Shown here one piece after another: positions 42,075-50,965 of a stretch of DNA of 64,000 bases. The position numbers and the translations under genes were made by a program. Source of the stretch: Orbus sasakiae. Its GTDB lineage: Bacteria > Pseudomonadota > Gammaproteobacteria > Enterobacterales > Orbaceae. Within the stretch, counting starts at the first letter, position 1. Each line of letters opens with the position of its first letter. Location: NCBI RefSeq assembly GCF_039542345.1, contig NZ_BAABHY010000001.1:558001-622000 (forward strand). Direction: 5' to 3'. The notes beneath the pieces are model-generated. The model searched no databases. It was not told the origin of the DNA and saw nothing but the letters and a program-made list of their open reading frames with translations.

Positions 42075-43337
42075 ATGTTGCAATACCTGATTAATGTTAC
42101 TGATAACACCTTTATAACTGCAATTATTTCAGCATTGATAATGACAATCATGCGAATTAATGGACTCCAATTAAAACGATCTGCAACAGTAGGCGTGTTG
42201 ATAGGGATGGTTGTAGCATTCATTTATGCAATTTTAAAACGTAACACGGGCTATGCTGTCCGCGAGTTTTATGATTTAACACTACTTAGTACTTGGGTTA
42301 TCCTTATTTTGCCAACACTCATATTAAGTTGGGTATGTTTTGTTTATCAAAAGAAAAAGCAGTCTCATTTTGTCGTAACACGCTTATTTAATGTAGCTAT
42401 TACATTATGTTTAGCGGTTGTTGTGGCATTATTTATGCCAAATTTATTCCTTTATCCCTTTGAGTTTGGCGTGGGAATGGAATCAATTTTTAATACTGAT
42501 TATTTGTATAAGAGTGTTGGCTATTGGTTAGCGATAATGATCATGTTGATCATTGCGATGTTTGTGTACCGAGTGTGTAAACAACTTTCTAATACTTTTG
42601 TCGTCGCTCTTGTCAGTCTCGCGTTAGTGATTTTCACTATTCAGAATTTTATTACGATTGCACAAATTCTTATCGTGCGACGGTTTATTGCTTATCAGCA
42701 ATGGTTGATGGATTTAGTCATTTTTGTATTAAGTCATGTAAACTTTTTTATTTTTATTTTTATTATTGTCAGCTTGGTATTAGCATTCGTCATTTACCTA
42801 AAAGGTAAAACAACCCCACTTAATGGGCAAAACCCCGCACAGATTCGACGTATTAAAGCAAATATTCGTCGTGATAGACGCGCATCTTTAGTCATTTTAG
42901 CGGGGGTTGCAATTACTGCGTATACCATTACCCGCGCACGTTATATTTATGAAAAAGGGGTAGAAATTTCACCCGCTGAGCCGATTACAGCATCAAATAA
43001 CGGCTTAATTCTGGTGCCATTAGATAAAGTCAATGACGGTAATTTACATCGTTTTGGTTATGAAACACATGATGGCACAATCGTGCGTTTTATTATTATC
43101 AAAAAAAGTGAAAATGCCTATGGTGTTGGGCTCGATGCCTGTGATATTTGTGGTGCGAGTGGATACTACCAACGGGGAGATCAAGTCGTATGTAGCTTGT
43201 GTGATGTTGTCATGAATATTGCAACAATTGGTTTTCCTGGTGGTTGCAATCCAGTGCCATTAAAATTTGACATTATTGATGGCAATATGCTGATTAAACC
43301 AATGCACCTCGAAGCAGAAAAACATCGTTTTAAATAA
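42075..43337 (+). CDS. DUF2318 iron-sulfur-type membrane protein of the iron operon
   Basis: A 420-residue inner-membrane protein with about seven membrane segments in the first 230 residues (regions such as LALVIFTIQNFITIAQIL), another near 275-295, and a C-terminal extracytoplasmic domain. That domain holds the DUF2318 motif ALDACDICGASGYYQ (shown in parts as DACDICGASGYY) and CSLCDVVM, two CxxC pairs, then FPGGCNPVP. The family travels with P19/FTR1 systems (Campylobacter cj1660) and may move electrons or metal. A TTG frame starts at 42063, but ATG at 42075 with TTGGA upstream is more likely. Confidence 0.82.
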   Translation: MLQYLINVTDNTFITAIISALIMTIMRINGLQLKRSATVGVLIGMVVAFIYAILKRNTGYAVREFYDLTLLSTWVILILPTLILSWVCFVYQKKKQSHFVVTRLFNVAITLCLAVVVALFMPNLFLYPFEFGVGMESIFNTDYLYKSVGYWLAIMIMLIIAMFVYRVCKQLSNTFVVALVSLALVIFTIQNFITIAQILIVRRFIAYQQWLMDLVIFVLSHVNFFIFIFIIVSLVLAFVIYLKGKTTPLNGQNPAQIRRIKANIRRDRRASLVILAGVAITAYTITRARYIYEKGVEISPAEPITASNNGLILVPLDKVNDGNLHRFGYETHDGTIVRFIIIKKSENAYGVGLDACDICGASGYYQRGDQVVCSLCDVVMNIATIGFPGGCNPVPLKFDIIDGNMLIKPMHLEAEKHRFK

Positions 43338-43360
43338 TGCGATTTAAATAGGTAAACGCT

Positions 43361-44647
43361 ATGTTTGGCAAAATGTTATTAGGGGTCTTAACCCGTCAAA
43401 AAAAGAAATTGTTTTTAATTGCTTTGACTGTTGCATTAGGTGTTTCGCTAGCAACAGCGATGTTAAATGTCATGTTTGATGTCGGCGATAAGGTCAATCA
43501 AGAACTCAAAGCCTATGGTGCGAATTTGAATATTGTGCCACGAGGAGCTTCATTAGTGAATGAAATGTACCAACTTGATGAAAACACTCAATCTCAGTCA
43601 GCACAGTTTATTGCTGAGGATCAATTAGTCAAAATTAAGATGATCTTTTGGGCATATAACATTGTTGATTTTACCCCCTATCTTAACGTATCAGTACAAG
43701 TTAACAATAAGCCTGTTAACATTGTCGGGACCTGGTTTAATAAACATTTAGCCATTCCAACTGGCGACGAAGTCGATACCGGTATGCTAGCCATGAAGTC
43801 TTGGTGGCAAATTGATGGGCTAAAGATGACTGATGATAACTTGCAAGGGGCAATGATTGGCGAAACGTTTGCTAAACAATTTAATCTTAATATTGGCGAT
43901 AGTTTTGAGGTGTTATCACCCGTTACAAAGCAAACGATGCGCTTGACGGTTAATAATATTTTTCATAGTGGTGGCGTTGAAGATACGCAAGTCTTTGTTT
44001 CATTACCGGTCGCACAGCAACTAGCGAATAAAGTCGGACTGGTTGAACGAGTAGAAGTGAGTGCGCTTACAACCCCTGAGAATGAGTTGGCTAGACGGGC
44101 AGCACAAGACCCAAATAGTTTATCACGTAGTGAGTGGGATATTTGGTACTGTACTGCTTACATTAGTTCGATTGCCTATCAGCTTGAAGAGGTCATGCCT
44201 GATGTTCGCGTAAAAGCGATTATGCAGGTGGCTGAATCTGAAGGGGCGATTTTACAAAAAACACAGCTCTTGATGTTATTACTCACTGTTTTGGCGTTAA
44301 TTTGTTCTGCCCTGGCAATTTCAAACTTAGTGACCGCCAATGTAATTGAGCGTAGTGCCGAAATCGGCTTATTGAAAGCTTTAGGTGCAACGAACAGCGC
44401 GGTTGCTCTGCTTGTGATTTGTGAAATTTTAATCATCGGTTTTATGGGTGGTTTTGTCGGCTATTTTATCGGGATTGGCTTTGCACAGATCATTGGGCAT
44501 ACCGTTTTTGCGGCGGCGGTAGAACCGAAAATGTTGATTATTCCGCTTGTGGTATTGATGGTCTTGTTTATTACGTTACTCGGTAGTTTACCAGCCCTGC
44601 GTATGATGATGTTTTTAAGACCAACTGATGTATTACATGGTCGTTAA
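43361..44647 (+). CDS. MacB/FtsX-type ABC transporter permease (module 1, first subunit)
   Basis: A 428-residue permease with one N-terminal membrane segment (about 20-42), a large periplasmic domain (about 45-300, beginning GANLNIVPRG), and three C-terminal membrane segments carrying the FtsX pattern ERSAEIGLLKALGATNSAV. It corresponds in position to Campylobacter cj1661 next to the P19 genes. These mechanotransmitting permeases usually move a periplasmic partner rather than a substrate across the membrane. Likely works with the second permease and the ATPase that follow. Confidence 0.83.
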   Translation: MFGKMLLGVLTRQKKKLFLIALTVALGVSLATAMLNVMFDVGDKVNQELKAYGANLNIVPRGASLVNEMYQLDENTQSQSAQFIAEDQLVKIKMIFWAYNIVDFTPYLNVSVQVNNKPVNIVGTWFNKHLAIPTGDEVDTGMLAMKSWWQIDGLKMTDDNLQGAMIGETFAKQFNLNIGDSFEVLSPVTKQTMRLTVNNIFHSGGVEDTQVFVSLPVAQQLANKVGLVERVEVSALTTPENELARRAAQDPNSLSRSEWDIWYCTAYISSIAYQLEEVMPDVRVKAIMQVAESEGAILQKTQLLMLLLTVLALICSALAISNLVTANVIERSAEIGLLKALGATNSAVALLVICEILIIGFMGGFVGYFIGIGFAQIIGHTVFAAAVEPKMLIIPLVVLMVLFITLLGSLPALRMMMFLRPTDVLHGR

Positions 44648-44659
44648 GGATTTGACATT

Positions 44660-45802
44660 ATGATGAATAAAAATAGACGTTTTATCATTAAATCTTTAAT
44701 GAGTTCTTTAATTCGGCGGCGTTCACGGATTTTAGTTGCATTACTCGGCACGGCCATTGGTGCTACCGTATTATTAGGTATGGTTACCCTTTGCTATGAT
44801 ATACCTAGGCAGATGGGTAAAGAGTTTCGGTCATACGGTGCCAATGTAATTTTTATGCCGACCAACAATGAACCAACCATGGATTTAAACGATGTTGAAG
44901 CTGCGGCTAAACTGATTCCAACTGAAAAGTTAGTTGGGGTAACACCATTTCGTTATGCTGCAGTACGCAGTAACATGGTGCCCTACACCTTAGTGGGGAC
45001 TAATTTTGAGCAAGTCCGTAAAACCAGTCCTTATTGGTTAGTCGATGGGCATTTTCCCGAACACGATAATGAAATTATGATTGGTACTGATGTCGCCAGT
45101 TTTAGTCATTTATCTATCGGAGACACCATTCCTATTGCGGGTAAGTCAAGACAAGACTACCGCTTTGATGAAGAGTTTAAAATCACTGGTATTGTTAAAA
45201 CCGGTAAAACTGAAGATGGCTTTATCTTTATTCCTTTTAATACCCTTGAAACTTTGCTAGAAGAACAGAATCAAGTAGAAGTGGTTGAACTCAGTATCAG
45301 TGCGTCACAAGATGAACTCAAAGGCTACATTGATCAGATAAAACAGCAGGTGCCAACAATTGAACCGCATGTGATTAAATGGGTAACTCAGTCAGAAACT
45401 GCCGTGTTAGGGAAATTGGCTTCTTTACTATATTTAGTGACCTCCGTCGTACTTATTTTAACGATGATATGTGTGGCAACAACAATGATGACCGTTGTCA
45501 TAGAACGTCGTAAAGAGATTGGATTGAAAAAAGCCTTAGGTGCTGAAAATAGCCGAATTGCCAAAGAATTTTTGGCCGAAAGTGTCATTTTAGGGTTTGT
45601 GGGTGGCGTTATTGGTTCAGTATGTGGCTTAGTGTTTGCGCAAATTATTAGTACACAAGTTTTTGGTCGCTCGATCATTATCGAGTTTTATTTGATCCCG
45701 TTAACGATTGTCATTTCAATCATTGTAACGGTCATTGCCTGTTTAATACCAGTTAAACGCGCTGTTGAAGTCCAACCTGCGCTGGTGTTACGCGGTGAAT
45801 AA
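44660..45802 (+). CDS. MacB/FtsX-type ABC transporter permease (module 1, second subunit)
   Basis: A 380-residue relative of the preceding permease with the same plan: N-terminal membrane segment (about 20-45), periplasmic domain starting GANVIFMPTN, and three C-terminal membrane segments with ERRKEIGLKKALGAENS. It starts 12 bases after the upstream gene. The two permeases presumably form a heterodimer served by the ATPase after it, as in cj1661-cj1663. Confidence 0.83.
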   Translation: MMNKNRRFIIKSLMSSLIRRRSRILVALLGTAIGATVLLGMVTLCYDIPRQMGKEFRSYGANVIFMPTNNEPTMDLNDVEAAAKLIPTEKLVGVTPFRYAAVRSNMVPYTLVGTNFEQVRKTSPYWLVDGHFPEHDNEIMIGTDVASFSHLSIGDTIPIAGKSRQDYRFDEEFKITGIVKTGKTEDGFIFIPFNTLETLLEEQNQVEVVELSISASQDELKGYIDQIKQQVPTIEPHVIKWVTQSETAVLGKLASLLYLVTSVVLILTMICVATTMMTVVIERRKEIGLKKALGAENSRIAKEFLAESVILGFVGGVIGSVCGLVFAQIISTQVFGRSIIIEFYLIPLTIVISIIVTVIACLIPVKRAVEVQPALVLRGE

Positions 45803-45913
45803 AAATGCTTTTGATATAAACCGTTCGACACAATCGATTTTGCCTTTAATGTGGTGATGCACTTTGCTAGCTAAAAGGTTTAATCGACCTAAGATACGCA
45901 AAAATTAAATAAC

Positions 45914-45932
45914 TTGATGTATAGCACATCAA
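45914..45932. repeat. Small inverted repeat before the module 1 ATPase gene
   Basis: TTGATGT and ACATCAA are perfect arms around ATAGC. It lies within a 137-149 bp gap, the largest inside the operon, so it could be part of an internal promoter or operator. Weak evidence. Confidence 0.35.
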
Positions 45933-45951
45933 AACAGTAATGGGTATAAAA

Positions 45952-46617
45952 ATGAATATACTTGAAGTGAATAATGTTTCTAAAATTTATGGTTCACTCC
46001 ACGCGTTGTCTGATATCAATATGACAGTCGGTGAGGGGAAATGGGTCTCTATTATGGGGCCATCGGGAAGTGGAAAAACGACCTTAATGAATATTATTGG
46101 GTGTATGGATAAACCTTCACTGGGCTCAGTGATTCTTGATGGACAAGATATCACCCAATCTTCGCTATCCGAATTGACGGCCATACGACGTGATAAAATT
46201 GGCCTAATTTTCCAACAATTTCACTTAGTCTCTTATCTTACAGCCCTTGAAAATGTCATGGTTGCACAATATTATCACAGTATGGTTGATGAAAAAGAAG
46301 CGATGCAAGCCCTTGAACGTGTCGGGCTAGCTGCCAGAGCGAAACATTTGCCTCGTCAACTTTCCGGTGGTGAGCAACAGCGTGTTTGTATTGCCAGAGC
46401 GTTAATTAACTACCCAAGATTAATCCTTGCTGATGAACCAACAGGAAACCTTGATGAAGCTAATGAACAGCTAGTCATGGATCTGTTACATCAACTGCAT
46501 CAAGAAGGCAGTACAATTATTGTCGTTACCCATTCCCCAGAAGTGGCACGTCATGCTGAAAGTACGGTGGTCCTTGAGCATGGCAAAGTAGCGCGTATTG
46601 TTAATAATAAAGGTTAG
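45952..46617 (+). CDS. ABC transporter ATP-binding protein (module 1)
   Basis: A 221-residue MacB/LolD-type ATPase with Walker A GPSGSGKT, Q-loop LIFQQFHLVSYLTALEN, signature LSGGEQQRVCIARAL, Walker B LILADEPTGNLDE and switch His in VTHSPEVA. ATG at 45940 would add four residues; 45952 (MNILEVNNVSKIYG) fits the family start better. Powers the two permeases upstream. Its stop is 3 bases before the DUF4418 gene. Confidence 0.88.
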   Translation: MNILEVNNVSKIYGSLHALSDINMTVGEGKWVSIMGPSGSGKTTLMNIIGCMDKPSLGSVILDGQDITQSSLSELTAIRRDKIGLIFQQFHLVSYLTALENVMVAQYYHSMVDEKEAMQALERVGLAARAKHLPRQLSGGEQQRVCIARALINYPRLILADEPTGNLDEANEQLVMDLLHQLHQEGSTIIVVTHSPEVARHAESTVVLEHGKVARIVNNKG

Positions 46618-46620
46618 AAA

Positions 46621-47064
46621 ATGAATAGAGTTATCATCTCACTTGTATTTATTGTATTGGGTTTGCTTGTTATTCTTGTGCCAACTTATCTTTTACCCGT
46701 TTGCGCGCCAATGGAAGTGATTTCACCGGTGGTGAATGTCCAAACACCTGCTCATGTGACGGTAAAATACATGAAATGTCACTGGACTGGACAGGCTGAA
46801 ATGGGTATTGGTGCTGTGATTATGGCATTAGGATTATTGATGTTGTTGTCGCGTTCGGCAAGTGTTCGGTTAGGTTTAAGCTTATCGATTATCTGTGTTG
46901 CTTTGTTAGCTGCTGCAATTCCAACGGTATTAATTGGGGTTTGTCCTGGTGAAATGATGCCATGTCATATGGGAACATTGCCGGCACTGCTTTTACTCAG
47001 CGGTTTATTAGTCGCTATCGCTTTAATCAATGTCCTATATTTAAGCCGATCACATCGTCAATAA
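46621..47064 (+). CDS. DUF4418-type small membrane protein
   Basis: A 147-residue protein with four hydrophobic segments (about 5-25, 62-80, 90-110, 118-140). Conserved polar features lie outside the membrane: MKCHWTGQAE between segments 1 and 2, and CPGEMMPCHMGTLP between 3 and 4, rich in Cys, Met and His and thus possibly metal-binding. This matches the pattern I recall for DUF4418. It is found between the two ABC modules, tightly linked (3-base gap) to the first ATPase, so a role in iron handling is likely but unproven. Confidence 0.72.
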   Translation: MNRVIISLVFIVLGLLVILVPTYLLPVCAPMEVISPVVNVQTPAHVTVKYMKCHWTGQAEMGIGAVIMALGLLMLLSRSASVRLGLSLSIICVALLAAAIPTVLIGVCPGEMMPCHMGTLPALLLLSGLLVAIALINVLYLSRSHRQ

Positions 47065-47102
47065 TTCATTTAACAATTATCACACATAAGATGGAATAAG
47101 AT

Positions 47103-48326
47103 ATGCAAAATAAGGTGCAATGTAAGCCCATAACCATGAATAATTTGGCATGGCGTAATTTAACCCGTAAGCCATTTAGAACGAGTTGTTTAATTATTAT
47201 TACATTGCTCTTTGCTGCGACATTGTTTGGTGGCAGTGTACTGACTAAAAACTTAAGTAATGGTATCTCCGGCATGGCAGATCGTTTAGGTGCTGATATT
47301 TTGATTGTACCTTATGGCTATGAAAAAAATATGGAAGTTGCACTATTACGCGGTGAACCTAGTAGTTTCTATTTAAAATCAGACGTTGCCCAGAAGATAA
47401 AATCAATTAAAGGCATAACATCTGTTTCTTCGCAGCTGTTTATTGCCTCGTTAAATGCCGGATGCTGTTCTTCCAAGGTTCAGTTAATTGGATTTGAACA
47501 AGATACTGATTTTGTTATTTCGCCCTGGATGAGTACTCAGTTAAGCCGTCCATTACACGATAACGAAGTGGTGGTTGGATCTAAAATAACCGCTAATGTC
47601 GGTGATGAAGTGATCTTTTTTAATCAACCTTTTATTATTGCCGCAAAAATGGACAGTACCGGAATGGGATTTGATACTTCTGTTTTTATGACGATGCAAG
47701 CTGCGCATAGTTTGATGAAAAAAGCGGAATTAATTACCGGCGATGTTGATCATATTGCTGATTATGCCTCATCCGTATTTATACGTGTTGACCCTGATTA
47801 CCAACCAAAAGAGGTTGTCAACCAAATCATGCAAAAATACGCTGTTGATTACAATCTCGATTTCATTATGACGAAAGGCATGATCACTAATATTTACAAA
47901 TGGTTAAATAGCTTTTCGATGATCGTATTTGGCTTATCAACCCTATTTTGGTTATTGGCAGTGGTCGTTATTTTTATTGTGTATTCCTCCACCATTAATG
48001 AACGTAAACGAGAAGTGAGTATTTTAAGAATACTTGGTGCATCACGGGCATCATTAGTCAAAATGCTTCTGGCGGAATCTTTGATAGTCAGCAGTATTGG
48101 TGGACTGATTGGTATTGGATTTGCTGCAATTGTGCTGTTTGCTTTCCGATTATTGATCTGCCAATCACTTGGTTTGCCTTGTGCTAATTTAGCGTTGAGT
48201 GATTCAATTATTTATGCCTTGATGGTATTTATATTAACGTTATTAATTGGCCCCCTAGCCAGTATATATTCGGTATTATCGATCACCAGAACCGATAGCT
48301 ATAATTCGTTTAGAGAGGGTGAATGA
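47103..48326 (+). CDS. MacB/FtsX-type ABC transporter permease (module 2)
   Basis: A 407-residue permease with an N-terminal membrane segment (about 28-48), a periplasmic domain starting GADILIVPYG, and three C-terminal membrane segments including ERKREVSILRILGASRASL. The periplasmic domain has a Cys pair in NAGCCSSKVQLIGF, absent from the other two permeases, perhaps for metal or disulfide chemistry. It overlaps its ATPase gene by four bases (ATGA). Confidence 0.83.
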   Translation: MQNKVQCKPITMNNLAWRNLTRKPFRTSCLIIITLLFAATLFGGSVLTKNLSNGISGMADRLGADILIVPYGYEKNMEVALLRGEPSSFYLKSDVAQKIKSIKGITSVSSQLFIASLNAGCCSSKVQLIGFEQDTDFVISPWMSTQLSRPLHDNEVVVGSKITANVGDEVIFFNQPFIIAAKMDSTGMGFDTSVFMTMQAAHSLMKKAELITGDVDHIADYASSVFIRVDPDYQPKEVVNQIMQKYAVDYNLDFIMTKGMITNIYKWLNSFSMIVFGLSTLFWLLAVVVIFIVYSSTINERKREVSILRILGASRASLVKMLLAESLIVSSIGGLIGIGFAAIVLFAFRLLICQSLGLPCANLALSDSIIYALMVFILTLLIGPLASIYSVLSITRTDSYNSFREGE

Positions 48327-49003
48327 TGTTACTTACTATCAAAAATATCCGTAAAGATTACACAAGAGGTAAAGTATTTTCAGCAGTTGATAATGTTTCC
48401 CTCTCGTTAGATGCCGGCGATTTTGCTTGTATTATGGGCAAATCAGGGAGTGGTAAAACAACACTATTGAACATTATTGCGGGGATTGTTACACCCACCA
48501 ATGGCCGTGTTATACTCGACAATACTGATATTTATTCACTTGATGATAAACACGCTGCTTTATTTCGTAACCAAAACATTGGCTATGTGCCACAAGGTGG
48601 AAGTTTGTTGGCGAATTTGAACGCGATTGATAATATTTGTTTACCGTTTTATCTTTATCCACAATTAAATCAGCAGCGTCTTGGTCATCAGCAATGTATG
48701 GATAGGGCTTTAGCGTTACTTGAACAAGCGGGTATCAGTTACTTGAAAAGCATGTTTCCAGCACAAATGTCCGGTGGTGAAATGCGTCGCGTTGCTATCA
48801 TTCGTTCACTAATTTGTTCACCTCAACTTGTGTTAGCCGATGAACCAACCAATGATCTTGATGAAGACAGTTCACAAGATATTATGCAGCTATTTCAACG
48901 GATCAATCAGCAAGGCACCACGTTATTGATAGTGAGTCACGATAGTGATGTGGCATGTTATGCTAAGCAACAATTTAAAATGGCCGCAGGTAAGTTTGTG
49001 TAA
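48323..49003 (+). CDS. ABC transporter ATP-binding protein (module 2)
   Basis: A 226-residue ATPase with Walker A GKSGSGKT, signature MSGGEMRRVAIIRSL, Walker B LVLADEPTNDLDED and switch His in IVSHDSDVA. The usual Gly in the D-loop-preceding segment is replaced (TNDLDE rather than TGNLDE). Start codon overlaps the permease stop, so the pair is translationally coupled. Last gene of the iron operon; a 206-bp AT-rich gap without a clear terminator follows. Confidence 0.88.
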   Translation: MMLLTIKNIRKDYTRGKVFSAVDNVSLSLDAGDFACIMGKSGSGKTTLLNIIAGIVTPTNGRVILDNTDIYSLDDKHAALFRNQNIGYVPQGGSLLANLNAIDNICLPFYLYPQLNQQRLGHQQCMDRALALLEQAGISYLKSMFPAQMSGGEMRRVAIIRSLICSPQLVLADEPTNDLDEDSSQDIMQLFQRINQQGTTLLIVSHDSDVACYAKQQFKMAAGKFV

Positions 49004-49209
49004 TATCTTTGCCATCATAGTTTCAGCTTAACCGATTATTTGTAAATCATTTTTAATAAATAAAAGTAATGAAATCGTTAATATATTTATATTTAATTAT
49101 TTTACCAAATAAAGGCAATTGGTTAAGTTGAATTTCACTAGGAAATATCGCATACTGCACGGTAAATTTATTTTAATCCAATTATTATATTAAGAAGAAG
49201 AGGTTATTT

Positions 49210-50088
49210 ATGTTTACAGGTAGTCTTGTTGCGTTAGTTACTCCGATGGACGTCAAAGGAAATGTAGACCGAGTAAGCCTAAAAAAACTCGTAGAATATC
49301 ATATCGCTAGTGGTACATCAGCCATTGTTTCGGTTGGTACGACGGGGGAATCAGCCACATTAGATCATCACGAACATATCGAAGTCATTAAGCAAACAGT
49401 TGATTATGCTGATGGTCGTATTACGATTGTTGCAGGTACAGGCGCGAATGCAACCGCTGAGGCGATTTCGTTAACGAAACAAGTTGAAAGCTTAGGTGTT
49501 GCTGGCTGTCTAACGGTGACGCCTTATTACAATAAACCAACGCAAGAAGGTCTTTATCAGCATTTTAAAGCGATTGCTGAAAATACATCATTACCGCAAA
49601 TTTTATATAATGTTCCTGGACGAACAGGGTGTGATCTAAAACCAGAAACCGTGGCCCGACTATCAAAAATTAATAACATTGTTGCGTTAAAAGATGCGAC
49701 AGGTGATTTAACACGGGTATATAAAACACGTAAATTAGTGGGTGACAATTTTAAACTATTAAGTGGTGATGACGGTACGTTTTTTGAATTTATGCTATTA
49801 GGTGGTGATGGAACGATCTCCGTAACAGCCAATATTGCTGCTCGTGAACTCGCACGGGTATGTCAATTAATCAAAGATAAACGTATTGCTGAGGCACGTG
49901 AAATTAATGATTCATTAGAGCTTTTACACGCTAAGTTATTTATTGAACCCAATCCAATTCCAATTAAATGGGCTTGTGAACGCATTGGATTGATTCAAAA
50001 CGCAACAATGCGCTTACCAATGACGCCGTTAACGAATTCTGCTATCCCTGAAATAGAAAAAGCGTTAAAATTAGCAAAATTGTTGTAG
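49210..50088 (+). CDS. dapA: 4-hydroxy-tetrahydrodipicolinate synthase DapA
   Basis: First committed step of lysine and diaminopimelate synthesis, condensing pyruvate with aspartate semialdehyde. The 292-residue TIM barrel (E. coli: 292) has GTTGESATLDHHEH, TPYYNKPTQEGLYQHF, the catalytic Tyr in LYNVPGRTGCD and the Schiff-base Lys161 in VALKDATGD. Upstream sequence GAAGAAGAGG gives the ribosome-binding site. It precedes bamC and purC exactly as in E. coli. Confidence 0.97.
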   Translation: MFTGSLVALVTPMDVKGNVDRVSLKKLVEYHIASGTSAIVSVGTTGESATLDHHEHIEVIKQTVDYADGRITIVAGTGANATAEAISLTKQVESLGVAGCLTVTPYYNKPTQEGLYQHFKAIAENTSLPQILYNVPGRTGCDLKPETVARLSKINNIVALKDATGDLTRVYKTRKLVGDNFKLLSGDDGTFFEFMLLGGDGTISVTANIAARELARVCQLIKDKRIAEAREINDSLELLHAKLFIEPNPIPIKWACERIGLIQNATMRLPMTPLTNSAIPEIEKALKLAKLL

Positions 50089-50126
50089 AATAGGTTTTTG
50101 CCAACATTACGTAGAAAGAAGATATT

Positions 50127-50753
50127 ATGTTTAAACAAACTTTAGTTATCGCTTCACTTTTATCATTACTGGTTGCAGGCTGTAGTACTGATCAGCGTTA
50201 TAAACGTGAAGTGGAAGGCAATGAAAATTATTTACAATCATCGGAATTAAAGCCGCTGATTGTTCCTAATGGTGTCAGAGTTCCCACTGAATCAGCTGAT
50301 TATCACGTATTTAAAGCAGCAAGAGAAGGTGAAGTCGGTAAAAATTTAGATATTCGACCACCCGTATTACCATTACCAACAATTGCTGACAGTTATGCTA
50401 CTTATGAAAATGGTATGATTAAACTTGATTCTCCTGAGTATTCAGGTTTCTGGTCGCAAATTCCTGCCATTTTAAGTGCTAATAATATTGCGACTGAACG
50501 TAGTGATAAATCAGCAATTAAAACAGGTGTCAGATTAGTGAACCGTTCGGATGAAGAACAACCGGTTGAAGCGACCTATTTATTACAACGTCGAGTGGCC
50601 AGTGGTCGTGAATATATTACGATTGAACTCACGTCATTAAAGCGAATGGGGCAGGATATATCCGGCACAACGGAAAGCCAATATTATACGGCTGAATTTT
50701 TTAACCTGCTGATGAACCAAGTCTCATCTTCAAGCAGCCAAGTAAATAATTAG
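50127..50753 (+). CDS. bamC: Outer membrane assembly lipoprotein BamC, short form
   Basis: Lipoprotein accessory of the BAM outer-membrane protein insertion complex. The signal peptide ends in the lipobox LLVAGC, so Cys19 is lipidated. Next come the disordered lasso-like N-terminal stretch (RYKREVEGNENYLQ, then LKPLIVPNGVRVPTES) and one helix-grip domain (about 95-200). E. coli BamC is about 344 residues with two helix-grip domains; at 208 residues this one lacks the second. The N-terminal part that contacts BamD is kept. Position between dapA and purC supports the assignment. Confidence 0.88.
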   Translation: MFKQTLVIASLLSLLVAGCSTDQRYKREVEGNENYLQSSELKPLIVPNGVRVPTESADYHVFKAAREGEVGKNLDIRPPVLPLPTIADSYATYENGMIKLDSPEYSGFWSQIPAILSANNIATERSDKSAIKTGVRLVNRSDEEQPVEATYLLQRRVASGREYITIELTSLKRMGQDISGTTESQYYTAEFFNLLMNQVSSSSSQVNN

Positions 50754-50760
50754 AAAATAG

Positions 50761-50789
50761 GGAGCAGTAATGCTCCTTAATCATTTTTG
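50761..50789 (+). terminator. Terminator after bamC
   Basis: GGAGCA-GTAA-TGCTCC hairpin followed by TTAATCATTTTT, seven bases after the bamC stop. Good intrinsic terminator. Confidence 0.75.
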
Positions 50790-50865
50790 TCGTTAGGTTA
50801 TTTATTTCTTTAAAATAAATGATGGGCGACAAGTGCTTTATGTTAGATAAGTAGCTTTGCTACTT

Positions 50866-50900
50866 TACACGTTTTGTTTGCTGCATAAAACGTGTATTTT
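50866..50900 (+). promoter_or_regulatory. Second hairpin with T-tail between bamC and purC
   Basis: TACACGTTTT (50866-50875) and AAAACGTGTA (50887-50896) pair perfectly around 11 bases, followed by TTTT. It lies 66 bases before purC, so it may be a backup terminator, a purC attenuator or a purine-repressor-like operator. It does not match the E. coli PurR box closely. Confidence 0.5.
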
Positions 50901-50965
50901 CAGTATTAATAATTGTTTGTTGTTTTACATATTATGATTTTATTGATTAATTAATGGGCCTAAAA

